From Hyphomonas sp. CY54-11-8 (GTDB lineage Bacteria > Pseudomonadota > Alphaproteobacteria > Caulobacterales > Hyphomonadaceae): DNA of 64,000 nt. The number at the start of each line of letters is the position of its first letter. Positions within the stretch are counted from its first letter, which is position 1. A model generated the notes under the pieces. The model worked only from the letters and a program-made list of their open reading frames with translations. It had not been told where the DNA came from and searched no databases. This document shows, piece by piece, positions 38,368 through 47,206 of this stretch. A program made the position numbers and the translations under genes. Location: NCBI RefSeq assembly GCF_000682735.1, contig NZ_AWFD01000004.1:62001-126000 (forward strand), written 5' to 3'.

Positions 38368-39076
38368 AGGACTGGCTGTTTGCCGCTTCGATAGCGGCTT
38401 TCACATCCGGGTGTTCCGGCACAACAAGGCCGGCCGACAGGATCATGCGGGCGCCTTCTTCCACGCTCATGTGCAGCTTGATGGTATTCTCTGCCTTCAC
38501 GAACATGATGAAACCCGATGTCGGGTTCGGTGTCGTAGGCACGAAAACCCCAATATACTCTTCGCTGAGGTGCGACCTGACTTCTCCGCGCGCCGGTGCT
38601 GCAACGAAGCCCAGGCACCAGCTGTCCGCGCGGGGAAACTGGATCAGCACACATTCGCGAAACTGTTCCGTGGGATTATTCGCGAAAACGTCGACGAGCT
38701 GTTTGAACGAAGAATAGACCGTTCTCACAATCGGAATCTGGCTCAGCACCCGATCCGTAATGACGACAACCGATCGCCCCAGAAGATTGGTCGTAATGGC
38801 ACCGAGAATCGTGAGGAACAGGACCAGCACGATGACACCGAAGCCCGGCACGGCATAATTCAGATAGGTTTCCGGCCTCAGGGATTCCGGCAAGATCGGA
38901 ACCACGCGCTGATCGATGTAATTTATGAAAAACTGCAGGATCGCGAACGTCACGACTATCGGAAGCGCGATGACCATGCCGGCGAAGAAGCGCGCACGCA
39001 GCCAGGCCCAGGCACTGACACGAGGCAGTTTTTCTACCTCCAGAATGCCCATGTCCTTTTTTGGCTTCTTGGCCAT
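38282..39076 (-). CDS. DUF502 family membrane protein
   Basis: A 264-aa protein with two membrane helices (about 32-52, AGMVIALPIVVTFAILQFFI; about 78-100, GVIVLVLFLTILGAI) separated by a short periplasmic loop, then the DUF502 core IPIVRTVYSSFKQLVDVF and IGVFVPTTPNPTSGF. The C-terminal ~45 residues are a low-complexity Pro/Glu/Asp tail encoded in the 86 bases that overlap recG. The recG-DUF502 convergent pair is frequent in alphaproteobacteria. Function is unknown; DUF502 relatives in plants (COV/LCV) affect membrane trafficking. Confidence 0.87.
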   Translation of the reverse strand: MAKKPKKDMGILEVEKLPRVSAWAWLRARFFAGMVIALPIVVTFAILQFFINYIDQRVVPILPESLRPETYLNYAVPGFGVIVLVLFLTILGAITTNLLGRSVVVITDRVLSQIPIVRTVYSSFKQLVDVFANNPTEQFRECVLIQFPRADSWCLGFVAAPARGEVRSHLSEEYIGVFVPTTPNPTSGFIMFVKAENTIKLHMSVEEGARMILSAGLVVPEHPDVKAAIEAANSQSSKKETEAPSTPSQDAEPGPEPTQDQDPN

Positions 39077-39162
39077 CGATTGAAACTCCTTCCGGACCGC
39101 GCGTCATGCTCTCGCAAGGGAAGAGCTTGGCGCGACCTTTCTTCCCTGCAATTGTGGCGAAG

Positions 39163-40173
39163 ATGGGAAGTAACGAACAGATCTCAACCGCGCTAGAGGG
39201 CTGGGCCGAAGCAAAATACGGCACAGGCAGTAAAGTAGGCGGTCTAAAGCGGCTATCCGGCGGTGCAAGCCAGGAAACCTGGGCTTTTCAGGTGTCGGAA
39301 AACGGGCATGAAATGCCTATGATTCTCCGGCGTGCGCCTGGAGGCGTCGAAGCGGCCCGCTCTTCACAAGCGATCGGCCTCGCCATGGAGGCAACCCTTT
39401 TAACTCATGCGGCCAAGGCGGGTGTGCCGGTGCCACCGGTTCTCGGCGTGTTCGAAGACGATCCGCAGCTGGGCCAAGCCTTCGTGATGGATCGCATAAG
39501 TGGCGAAACGCTTGGTCGAAAAATATTGCGTGACGAGGAATACTCGTACGCTCGCAAGATTTTGGCGCGGCAGTGCGGCCAGGCTCTCGCAGGAATTCAC
39601 TCCATTCCGCTGGAAAACTTACCAGAACTGCCGGTAAGCGATGGCATAACCCAGCTTGAGAAATACGAATCCATCTATCGGGCTTACGATCTTCCCCGCC
39701 CTGTTTTCGAACTCGCCATTTCCTGGCTGAAAGAAAACGCGCCCACGGCCCTGCCTGTCGTTCTGGTGCACGGAGACTTTCGTCTTGGGAACCTGATGGT
39801 CTCTGAAAAGGGTCTGGCATCTGTGCTCGACTGGGAACTCGCCCATATCGGAGACCCACGCGAAGATATCGCCTGGCTGTGCGTCAATTCCTGGCGTTTT
39901 GGGCATGCCGACAAACGCGTCGGCGGATTTGGTGACCTGACTGACCTTCTGGATGCTTACGCGGCGGCCGGTGGCCCGCAAATGACCCCACGCGACATCG
40001 ATTGGTGGGAGATGATGGGCAGCCTGAAATGGGGCATCATGTGCATGACGATGTATGAAGCCTTCCGCTCCGGAGCGGATCCAAGCGTGGAACGTGCAGC
40101 CATCGGGCGCCGCGTTTCAGAAACCGAGATCGATCTAGTGAACCTGCTGGAAGGAGTGCGCAACCATGCATGA
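39163..40173 (+). CDS. Phosphotransferase (APH) family protein
   Basis: A 336-aa aminoglycoside-phosphotransferase-fold kinase. It has a Gly-rich loop LKRLSGGASQETWAF, LRRAPGG, the Brenner catalytic motif VLVHGDFRLGNLM and the DWELAHIGDPREDIAWL metal motif. This is the ACAD10/11-like subgroup that in bacteria is often found with acyl-CoA dehydrogenases and DUF6285, so a role in CoA-linked lipid or 4-hydroxy acid catabolism is likelier than antibiotic resistance. The ATG at 39163 is chosen for family length; earlier in-frame starts (39106, GTG 39154) remain possible as no clear ribosome-binding site is visible. Confidence 0.83.
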   Translation: MGSNEQISTALEGWAEAKYGTGSKVGGLKRLSGGASQETWAFQVSENGHEMPMILRRAPGGVEAARSSQAIGLAMEATLLTHAAKAGVPVPPVLGVFEDDPQLGQAFVMDRISGETLGRKILRDEEYSYARKILARQCGQALAGIHSIPLENLPELPVSDGITQLEKYESIYRAYDLPRPVFELAISWLKENAPTALPVVLVHGDFRLGNLMVSEKGLASVLDWELAHIGDPREDIAWLCVNSWRFGHADKRVGGFGDLTDLLDAYAAAGGPQMTPRDIDWWEMMGSLKWGIMCMTMYEAFRSGADPSVERAAIGRRVSETEIDLVNLLEGVRNHA

Positions 40174-40549
40174 CGCCCCCTCTACGGCCGAACTCGTCGA
40201 AGCGGTGAAACGCTTTATCGATGACACTGCATCCCCTCAACTAACGGGCCACGCTGCTTTTCATGCCCGTGTCGCATCAAACGTGCTGGCGACCATACTT
40301 CGAGAACTGGAACAGCGGCCTGGCGCCGAGGCAGACGAAAAAGACCGACTGATTGCGCTTTTGGGTGCAGACGTGGATACCCCTCTCGATGCGCTTAATC
40401 GTGAGCTGTGCAAACGCATCCGGTCGGGGAACATGGACCTTTCTACAGATGGCCTGTTGGACCATCTAAAAACCACCACAATTGCGCAGTTGTCTGTCGA
40501 CCAACCTCGTTATTCTGGGCTGGCTCTCGCGTTGCAATCACGTGGCTGA
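40166..40549 (+). CDS. DUF6285 domain protein
   Basis: A 127-aa, mostly helical protein starting MHDAPSTAELVEAVKRFIDD, with LTGHAAFHARVASNVLATILRE typical of DUF6285. It overlaps the phosphotransferase gene by 8 bases, which implies coupled translation and probably a physical partnership. No activity has been assigned to the family to my knowledge. It may be an accessory subunit of the kinase. Confidence 0.8.
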   Translation: MHDAPSTAELVEAVKRFIDDTASPQLTGHAAFHARVASNVLATILRELEQRPGAEADEKDRLIALLGADVDTPLDALNRELCKRIRSGNMDLSTDGLLDHLKTTTIAQLSVDQPRYSGLALALQSRG

Positions 40550-40576
40550 GCCACAACCGCAACCGGACACGCCTCA

Positions 40577-41389
40577 ATGAAGAAACCTGTTCTCTGGATC
40601 GCATCCGCCCTCATCGCGATTGGTTTGGGGACCTGGCTTTGGCGCACGGTGATATCTCCCCCTCCCTTCATTGAAGTGAGCCCGCTCAGCTACACCGACT
40701 ATGCCAGTTGGTCTGTGGTCCCGAAGGAAACCCCTCCGGCTGTTTGGCAGGATGGCTGGGCGACGGATGTCTTCCTTGTCGACAGCGCATCTGAATTGAA
40801 GGGCCGCACCGGCAAGCAACTCGACAAGAAAGAACAAAACGCCCGCCTTCAGGGCCGCATGCTGGAAGACGGACTTTCGGCGATTGGGCCTGTTTATGCC
40901 CCCCTGTATCGCGCAGACGCGAAAGGAGACGATCTGGCCCGCGCGTTTCTGATCTATCTCAGGAAACACAATCACGGACGCGCGCTGGTCATCGCATCGG
41001 ATACGGCGCTCCCCGACGCATTGTTGGCCGAGTTGGAACTTGAGCCTGAATTGATGGAACGCTTTGGGGGCTTCTACCGGATCGGAAAGAAACCCGAAAC
41101 GCTCTCGCTGACCGACAATCCAGAAACGTCAGTAGAGACTTACTGCCCTTCTCACCTGACTGAGAGCGCCGCGTGCGTGAAGGATATCACCACCGTCCGT
41201 AAAGGTGGTTTTGCCGTGCTCGCTCCGGACTCTTCCGTAACAGAATCCGCTGCAGCGTTCGGTGAATGGCTGAATGCAAACGCATCGCCCATGGCTGAAC
41301 CGTTGGGTGATCTCGAGGAAGTTGAGATCGTTGATATCCGCCGGCCAGGCGACACGGATGAGCGCCGCGAGAAAAAGAACCGCGACTAG
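40577..41389 (+). CDS. Membrane-anchored protein, remote DUF3089-like, unknown function
   Basis: A 270-aa protein with one N-terminal helix (about 4-22, VLWIASALIAIGLGTWLW). The segments GWATDVFLVDSASELKG, VYAPLYRADAKGDD and HNHGRALVIASDTALPDAL run parallel to the DUF3089 alpha/beta-hydrolase pattern (a DVFFxHPT strand, YxPxYRQ, and a GHSQGS nucleophile elbow), but the elbow serine motif is replaced by ASDTA. It may thus be a catalytically dead relative; this is a weak, manual comparison. It follows DUF6285 by 27 bases and shares CTAG with the stop of the convergent GST gene. Confidence 0.6.
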   Translation: MKKPVLWIASALIAIGLGTWLWRTVISPPPFIEVSPLSYTDYASWSVVPKETPPAVWQDGWATDVFLVDSASELKGRTGKQLDKKEQNARLQGRMLEDGLSAIGPVYAPLYRADAKGDDLARAFLIYLRKHNHGRALVIASDTALPDALLAELELEPELMERFGGFYRIGKKPETLSLTDNPETSVETYCPSHLTESAACVKDITTVRKGGFAVLAPDSSVTESAAAFGEWLNANASPMAEPLGDLEEVEIVDIRRPGDTDERREKKNRD

Positions 41390-42027
41390 GCCGGCTTGTT
41401 TGCGTCCGGCGAAGCTTTTTTGAAAGCGTCCAGTTCCAGGCACGACTTATCCAGCGCCAACAGCCCGGGAAACGCGGACAGGTCCATATCGAACCGGCGG
41501 GCATTGGCGATCTGGGGAACCAATGCGATCTCTGCCATCGTAGGGGCATCTCCGAAAAGAAAGCGGCTACCGCTTCGCCCGGCTGCAAAGGCTTCCAAGG
41601 CCTTGAACCCACGACGGATCCAGTCATGGTACCACCGCGTGACAGACGCATCGTCAGCGCCGAATTCATGACGCAGAGTGGAAAGAACCGCGAGATTGTT
41701 CAGCGGGTGTATATCGCACGCAATCGTATTGGCGAATGAGCGTGCCTGGAGGCGGTCCCATGGATCGTGTGGAAGAATTGATGGCTTAGGGTAAGCTTCT
41801 TCCAGCCACTCCAAGATGGCAAGCGACTGTCCTGCCCGCTGTCCGTCCACGTCGAGCGTCGGAACGCGCATCTGCGGATTCACGGACTTATACTCGGCTG
41901 ATTTCTGTTCATCTGATCCTGGAGCTATATTCACCGGAACCTGCTCATAAGAAATGCCTTTGAGGTTCAATGCGATGCGAACACGGTATGCAGCAGACGA
42001 TCGCCAATAATCGTAGAGACGGATCAT
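41386..42027 (-). CDS. maiA: Maleylacetoacetate isomerase / zeta-class glutathione S-transferase
   Basis: A 213-aa GST with YDYWRSSAAYRVRIALNLKG (the zeta-class SSCSxRVR-like site, here with Ala for Cys), VNPQMRVPTLDVDG and CDIHPLNNLAVL, the signature of maleylacetoacetate isomerases. The ATG at 42027 overlaps the astB stop (ATGA) and starts the conserved fold; upstream in-frame residues belong to astB sequence. No fahA or hmgA is next to it, so its presence in an arginine operon is unexpected; it could isomerise another substrate. Confidence 0.82.
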   Translation of the reverse strand: MIRLYDYWRSSAAYRVRIALNLKGISYEQVPVNIAPGSDEQKSAEYKSVNPQMRVPTLDVDGQRAGQSLAILEWLEEAYPKPSILPHDPWDRLQARSFANTIACDIHPLNNLAVLSTLRHEFGADDASVTRWYHDWIRRGFKALEAFAAGRSGSRFLFGDAPTMAEIALVPQIANARRFDMDLSAFPGLLALDKSCLELDAFKKASPDANKPA

Positions 42028-43343
42028 GCCAGTTCCTCCAATTCGAGTACGTCGAGCAACGCCTCTCGCGCAATTCGGCACTCGTCGGCAAATGACGAAT
42101 CCGCGAGATCCTCTGGAGCAAGCCGGTCGCGATAAGCCGTACGCACCACTGCCTGCAAGGCGTCGATCCGTTCCTCGGTCAGCAATACTCCCTGGTGACA
42201 GGCCGCTAATTCAGCGTCTGTCATGACGACTCGCAAACGCAGGCAAGCGGGCCCGCCGCCATTTCGCATGGATTGGCGCACATCTACATACTGAACCCGG
42301 CCGATCGGACCGTTGCCGGCAACCAAACGCTCGCAATAGGCCCGAGTTGAATCGGTTTCCTGCACCTCAGTTGGCGCAACCAGCACCAGCCGGGATTCAC
42401 CCGGCATAACCAGGAGCTGAGAATTGAACAGATAAGAGCGGATGGCATCTTCCAACGAGACTTCGCTGTCCGGAACCATCACCGGTTTCAAGTCAAACAA
42501 ACCGGTTGCAGCAGATCGAAGCTCCGCCAGTGTTGCTTCAGTATCTTCGAACGCTGCCTCATGGAAAAACAAGGTGTCGGCGGCCCCCACACACACCACG
42601 TCGTTATGGAAGGCTCCCGCATTGATGGCTTCTGGTGATTGGCGAACGATAACTGCGCGATCTGGTTTCAATCCGTGAGCACGTGCAATGCTCTCAGCGG
42701 ATAGTCTGGTCTGCCGGGCCGGAAACCCGGCCCGGTCTTCGCCCGGCTCACGGCCATAGACGAACAGTTCCACACCCGGTGCGCCATGCGACGCACACAG
42801 ACGGACATGGTTCGCCGCGCCTTCATCCGCAAAGTCCGGATGCATCGGAAGAGCGGCATGAACCGAAAAATGCTTATCATCACCGAAAATCGCCTGCAGC
42901 GAGGCCGTCGTGTCCGGATGCTCCAGAGACCTGTGCAACATCGTGGAGAGATTTGCTGCCGTCAGATGAAGGCGTCCATCCTGTGTATCCGCCGATGGCG
43001 ACACCGTTGCGGCATTGGCCGTCCACATGCTGCTGGCGGAATAAGCCACTTTCAGCAATCGAGGCGCCCGTTTGGCGGCCTGGTCGATTATCTGCTGGTC
43101 TGTGCCGTGAAAGCCCGCTGAAACAAGAAGATCAAAGTTTGGGCGCGGAAGTGGCGGCAGGACACCCTGAGTGAGCCCTGCCCTGACCAGCGTCCGCATC
43201 TTTTCCAGCCCCTGCAGCGCTGCCTCGCGCGGATTTGAAACATCGCCGGCGTTTCGGGAACTCGCAAGATTACCGTCGGACAAACCACCATAATTGTGGC
43301 TCGGCCCGATCAGGCCGTCGAAATTGACTTCCCGTGCGCTCAC
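42024..43343 (-). CDS. astB: N-succinylarginine dihydrolase
   Basis: Second enzyme of the arginine succinyltransferase pathway; releases two ammonia and CO2 from succinylarginine to give succinylornithine. The 439-aa product shows VNFDGLIGPSHNYGGLSDGN, the FHNDVVCVG His segment and the C-terminal NGGGPACLRLRV with the catalytic Cys. It overlaps astD by 4 bases and the GST gene by 4 bases. Confidence 0.95.
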   Translation of the reverse strand: MSAREVNFDGLIGPSHNYGGLSDGNLASSRNAGDVSNPREAALQGLEKMRTLVRAGLTQGVLPPLPRPNFDLLVSAGFHGTDQQIIDQAAKRAPRLLKVAYSASSMWTANAATVSPSADTQDGRLHLTAANLSTMLHRSLEHPDTTASLQAIFGDDKHFSVHAALPMHPDFADEGAANHVRLCASHGAPGVELFVYGREPGEDRAGFPARQTRLSAESIARAHGLKPDRAVIVRQSPEAINAGAFHNDVVCVGAADTLFFHEAAFEDTEATLAELRSAATGLFDLKPVMVPDSEVSLEDAIRSYLFNSQLLVMPGESRLVLVAPTEVQETDSTRAYCERLVAGNGPIGRVQYVDVRQSMRNGGGPACLRLRVVMTDAELAACHQGVLLTEERIDALQAVVRTAYRDRLAPEDLADSSFADECRIAREALLDVLELEELA

Positions 43344-44791
43344 TTTGGGAATCCCTGGGCAGTCATTCGCTCTGCCTTGTCAGATACCTGGCTCGCCTGC
43401 GGCCATGCACAATAATCTGCCGCATAATACGCACCCGGACGGAAATTTCCGGAAAGACCCGGGCCACCAAATGGCATGGCGCCGCTGGCGCCCGCAGTCG
43501 GCCTATTGCGATTCAGGATGCCGGCACGCATGTCATGGTGCGCCCTGACCCACAAAGTATCATCATCACTTACAAGCCCACCTGAAAGCCCGTAGCGGGT
43601 GTCATTGGCGCGCTCAATCGCCTGATCAAAATCCGAGACGCGAATGATCTGCATGACGGGCCCGAACAACTCCTCATCCGGGACGTCTGTGGCGTCGGTT
43701 ACATCGATGACACCTGCGGAGACAAAGCCGCCGCCCCTCTCCAGCCGATCGAGCGCTTTCAGTGTCCGTCCGCCGCGGGCGAGCAGCATGTCCTGGAATA
43801 CCGCAGCATTCGTGGCCGCTCTTTCAGAAACCAGCGGTCCCATGAACACGCCTTCTTCGTTCCAGGCACCTATCTTCAAACCTTCCGCGCGCGCAACGAT
43901 CGCATCGGTAACCTGGTCTCCCCATTTTCCTTCAGGGAGGATCACCCGGCGCGCGCAGGAACAACGCTGTCCGCTTGTCAGGAATGCTGATTGAGCCGCG
44001 ATGTCGGCGGCGGCGTCGACATCCGCCGGATCCCAGATAATCAGCGGATTGTTGCCGCCCATTTCGAGCGCGAGAATTACTTCGGGACGACCCGCAAAGT
44101 GTTTGTGGAAAAATACCCCCGTTGCCGCAGAGCCGGTAAACAGCAGACCATTTATATCTTGGTTCAGCAGCGCGCCGCCGGTGTCACGTCCGCCGTGAAC
44201 AATGTTGAGACACCCTTCTGGAAGTCCAGCGGCGGCAAATGCCTCAGCCATATGGAATGCCACACCAGGCGCCAGCTCAGAAGGCTTGAACACGCACGTA
44301 TTGCCCGCAAGAAGCGCCGGCACAATGTGTCCATTTGGCAAGTGGCCGGGAAAATTAAATGGACCAAACACGGCCATGACGCCGTGTGGTCTGTGTGTCA
44401 GGTGAGATGACCCAAAGGCGGCCTCAGAAAATTTCGTTCCGGCACGCTCCACCTGCGCTGCGATTGAAACAGCCACTTTAGCTTTCATGGTCGCGGCTTC
44501 AGAGATAGACTCCCACAGAGCCTTGCCCATATCGCGGCTAACAGTTTCAGCGATCGCATCGGCGCGCTTGGCGATCTCATCTGCATAACGCTCCAGGATG
44601 GCCGTTCGGTCAGACTGAGGCAGCCGGCTCCAATGCCGAAAAGCCTTACGAGCCGAACTGACCGCCTCATGAACTTCAGATTCATCGGCGCCGTGCCCTT
44701 CCCAGACAACTTCCCCAGTCGCAGGACAGTGGTTTTGGAAATGCGCAGCCTTTCCGGCACGCCAGCGACCGTCGATATAAGCACCATTCAT
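43340..44791 (-). CDS. astD: Succinylglutamate-semialdehyde dehydrogenase
   Basis: NAD-dependent aldehyde dehydrogenase of 483 aa that oxidises succinylglutamate semialdehyde to succinylglutamate. Visible motifs: FNFPGHLPNGHIVPALLAGN, KPSELAP, FTGSAATGVFFHKHF, the catalytic Glu in ALEMGGNNPLII and Cys in SGQRCSCARR. Position between astA and astB settles the specificity. The start overlaps the astA stop by one base (TAATG). Confidence 0.94.
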   Translation of the reverse strand: MNGAYIDGRWRAGKAAHFQNHCPATGEVVWEGHGADESEVHEAVSSARKAFRHWSRLPQSDRTAILERYADEIAKRADAIAETVSRDMGKALWESISEAATMKAKVAVSIAAQVERAGTKFSEAAFGSSHLTHRPHGVMAVFGPFNFPGHLPNGHIVPALLAGNTCVFKPSELAPGVAFHMAEAFAAAGLPEGCLNIVHGGRDTGGALLNQDINGLLFTGSAATGVFFHKHFAGRPEVILALEMGGNNPLIIWDPADVDAAADIAAQSAFLTSGQRCSCARRVILPEGKWGDQVTDAIVARAEGLKIGAWNEEGVFMGPLVSERAATNAAVFQDMLLARGGRTLKALDRLERGGGFVSAGVIDVTDATDVPDEELFGPVMQIIRVSDFDQAIERANDTRYGLSGGLVSDDDTLWVRAHHDMRAGILNRNRPTAGASGAMPFGGPGLSGNFRPGAYYAADYCAWPQASQVSDKAERMTAQGFPK

Positions 44792-45834
44792 TACGACTTG
44801 CTCCGTTGCCAGATGCGCCCTTCAGCGCCTGGCTTCAGTTTGAGGATCTCAAGGGTATCAGGGCTGACCACCGCAGTATCCGGGTCTTTCAGAATGCTCT
44901 TGGCAAGGCTCGCCCGGAATTCCGGTAGCGTGTCACTTGATGCCAGCCCCTGCACCGCAGCAGGATCAGCATCGACGTCACCGGCTTCAAAACGTATACG
45001 GCAGCTTTCCTGAATTGTCCGTATGTGCCGGCGTTGTGCCGTCACAAGCGGCCCCCCGTCAAATATGTCCACCGTTCGGTCGAACTCGAAACCTTCCCAT
45101 TGCAACAGCTTGTAGGCACCGACACCATCGGAATGGCATCTGCCGATCACTTCGCGCGCTTCTGGTGGCAACAGATCGACATAGATCGGATACTTGGGCA
45201 TCAAATCCAGGATAAATTGGTTATCTGTCGTGGCGGACAGCCGATCCGCTTCGGTGAAGTCCATACGGAAAAAATGCCGTCCCAGACACTCCCAGAATGG
45301 CGACCGACCTTCATTATCGACGACGCCCCGCAGCTCCGCGAGCACTTTGTCACCAAAACGATCCGGGGCAGCCGCCATAAGCAGATAACGTGACTGCGCA
45401 GCTAGACGCCCCGCCCCGCCACCGCGGTGCTCTGGTTTCAGGAACAGGGTTCCGACCTCCGTATACCCCACATATTCATTGGTCAGGACCAGCGCATCCA
45501 TATCAAAGCGGAGGTTTCCCGCCGCCTGGCTGGCCTGCGCCAGTGTAATCACGCGATAATTGAAAAACGGCTGGTCAATACCAGTCCCCGCCTTCACAGC
45601 GGAGCAACCCACCACTTCACCTGTCTCTGCGTCTTCCATCATCAAGAGATACTTGCCGTACTCTATCCGATGGAGGCGCCCAAGGAATGCATCGTCGGAC
45701 TTTTGCAGACGTTCCCGCAAAATCTGCACATCGACCGGAAGACTGGTAAATCCGGGTCCGGACAGTTCGGCCAGTTCAATAAGCGACTGCAAATCACCCA
45801 GCCGCGAGGGCCGCATCACATAGTTTACTGCCAT
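44791..45834 (-). CDS. astA: Arginine N-succinyltransferase
   Basis: First step of the AST pathway: transfers succinyl from succinyl-CoA to arginine. The 347-aa product begins MAVNYVMRPSRLGDLQSLIE and has FTSLPVDVQILRERL, CSAVKAGTGIDQPFFNYR, LFLKPEHRGGGAGRLAAQSR (acyl-CoA-binding GNAT-like loop) and SPFWECLGRHFFRMDF, all AstA hallmarks. A single full-length chain is present. It starts 2 bases after the M20 hydrolase. Confidence 0.95.
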   Translation of the reverse strand: MAVNYVMRPSRLGDLQSLIELAELSGPGFTSLPVDVQILRERLQKSDDAFLGRLHRIEYGKYLLMMEDAETGEVVGCSAVKAGTGIDQPFFNYRVITLAQASQAAGNLRFDMDALVLTNEYVGYTEVGTLFLKPEHRGGGAGRLAAQSRYLLMAAAPDRFGDKVLAELRGVVDNEGRSPFWECLGRHFFRMDFTEADRLSATTDNQFILDLMPKYPIYVDLLPPEAREVIGRCHSDGVGAYKLLQWEGFEFDRTVDIFDGGPLVTAQRRHIRTIQESCRIRFEAGDVDADPAAVQGLASSDTLPEFRASLAKSILKDPDTAVVSPDTLEILKLKPGAEGRIWQRSKS

Positions 45835-45836
45835 GA

Positions 45837-47096
45837 TCAGTTATCCATCAGCGCTTTGATTCCCGCGCCATCCAATCTGCCATCCGCGAGCCTGTTCAGA
45901 AGGAGCGCCGACAAGATCGCTCGCTCCGAAAAACTGCTCGTAAGCACATATTCTTCATTGGAGTGAATGCGTCCGCCCATGACACCCAATGTGTCTACGT
46001 TCGGCACCCCCGCTGCGAAGATATTGTTACCTTCGCACACGCCGCCGGTGTCTTCGAATACGAGGTCCAGACCAATCGCCTGCCCGGTCGCCCGAACGGC
46101 ATCGAAAAGGGCCTGCTGCGCAGCATTGCGAGGCTTGGGCGGCCGGTAGAATCCGCCATGCAAATGACCATGAATTCCATTCCGCGCTGTTGCCCTAGCG
46201 AACAGGCGTTGTACTTCCTCGGTTGCCCAAGCCGCTGCATCTGCATCAGGAGCACGCGCGCCAAAACGCACAATCGCAAGATCGGGTACGATGTTTACCG
46301 GACCTCCTCCATCAATGGAGCCGACATTCAGGGTTACGCCGTCTCGCTGACCGTTTAACATCTCGAGCCCGACGACGAGTTCGGCGGCTGCTTCGATTGC
46401 ACTACGGCCTTCGTCCTTCGCCCGGCCGGCATGGGCAGCCCGACCATGCAAGACGATGTCGAACACGGCAGACCCTTTTCGTCCGCCAGACATGGCACCT
46501 GTGTCCATGCACGGTTCGTAGGTCATCCCGATATGCGCCCCCGAACGAGCGGCTTCGGTCAACGCGCGGGCACTGGCAAAATTTCCGATCTCTTCGTCCG
46601 GTGTGATGACGATCTGGTATCCAAGCCGGTCTTTCAGCGAACCGGCCTCGAAAGCAAGGAGCGCTTCCCGCATGACGCAGAGACCGCCCTTCATGTCCGC
46701 CAGTCCAGGGCCATTCAGACGTCCGTCACCAAGATCACGGATCGTCTCAAACGTTCCCGGCGGGAAGACGGTGTCATAATGCCCTGACATGATCACCTGA
46801 ACGGGCGCATCTGGCCGGGCGGAGACACGTATGACCGAAGAGGTTTCTGTCGTCTCGGTCTCCCCTGCATCATTCACCGACTCGAACGGGTCACCTGCTT
46901 CAAGGCGAACCTCTGCATCAAGTTCTGCAAAAGCATCCGCCAGAATAGGCGCCAGCTTCCGCAATCCATCGACGTTCCAGCTGCCTGTGTTGATGGATGC
47001 CCAGCCTTGTGTCTGGGAAATCATGTCGGAAGCGCGCGATTTGAGGCGTTCTCGCGCCGCCTCATCATCGTGGCTCAATGTGCTCAGATCAATCAT
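45837..47096 (-). CDS. M20 family metallohydrolase, candidate AstE substitute
   Basis: A 419-aa M20 (glutamate carboxypeptidase/DapE-like) enzyme with MSGHYDTVFP (H106), GPGLADMKGG (D134), TPDEEIGN (E168-E169), TYEPCMD (E194) and the C-terminal GGRIHSNEE (His). It is the first gene of the AST operon, where the succinylglutamate desuccinylase astE is missing. M20 enzymes include DapE, which removes succinyl from an amide, so desuccinylation of N-succinylglutamate is a reasoned guess. The ATG at 47096 gives a normal N-terminus; a start at 47171 would lie in the ompA terminator region and is unlikely. Confidence 0.85.
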   Translation of the reverse strand: MIDLSTLSHDDEAARERLKSRASDMISQTQGWASINTGSWNVDGLRKLAPILADAFAELDAEVRLEAGDPFESVNDAGETETTETSSVIRVSARPDAPVQVIMSGHYDTVFPPGTFETIRDLGDGRLNGPGLADMKGGLCVMREALLAFEAGSLKDRLGYQIVITPDEEIGNFASARALTEAARSGAHIGMTYEPCMDTGAMSGGRKGSAVFDIVLHGRAAHAGRAKDEGRSAIEAAAELVVGLEMLNGQRDGVTLNVGSIDGGGPVNIVPDLAIVRFGARAPDADAAAWATEEVQRLFARATARNGIHGHLHGGFYRPPKPRNAAQQALFDAVRATGQAIGLDLVFEDTGGVCEGNNIFAAGVPNVDTLGVMGGRIHSNEEYVLTSSFSERAILSALLLNRLADGRLDGAGIKALMDN

Positions 47097-47150
47097 GGCT
47101 CTTGGTTTCACAGGAAACGATTTCCGGCAAGGCCCCGTGCTGGAGGCCAA

Positions 47151-47183
47151 AACAAAAATGGCCCGACGCAATGCCGGGCCATT
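47151..47183 (-). terminator. Intrinsic terminator after the OmpA gene
   Basis: AATGGCCCG (47157-47165) pairs perfectly with CGGGCCATT (47175-47183); the minus-strand sequence then runs TTTTTGTT. It lies between the ompA stop and the M20 gene start and should end the ompA transcript. Confidence 0.8.
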
Positions 47184-47206
47184 CTCAATTTCTTGCGTAA
47201 GCCGTC

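Noticed and set aside
39163-40173. Aminoglycoside resistance gene
   Set aside because: The APH fold is shared, but the sequence belongs with the acyl-CoA-linked phosphotransferases, and the DUF6285 neighbour fits metabolism rather than resistance.
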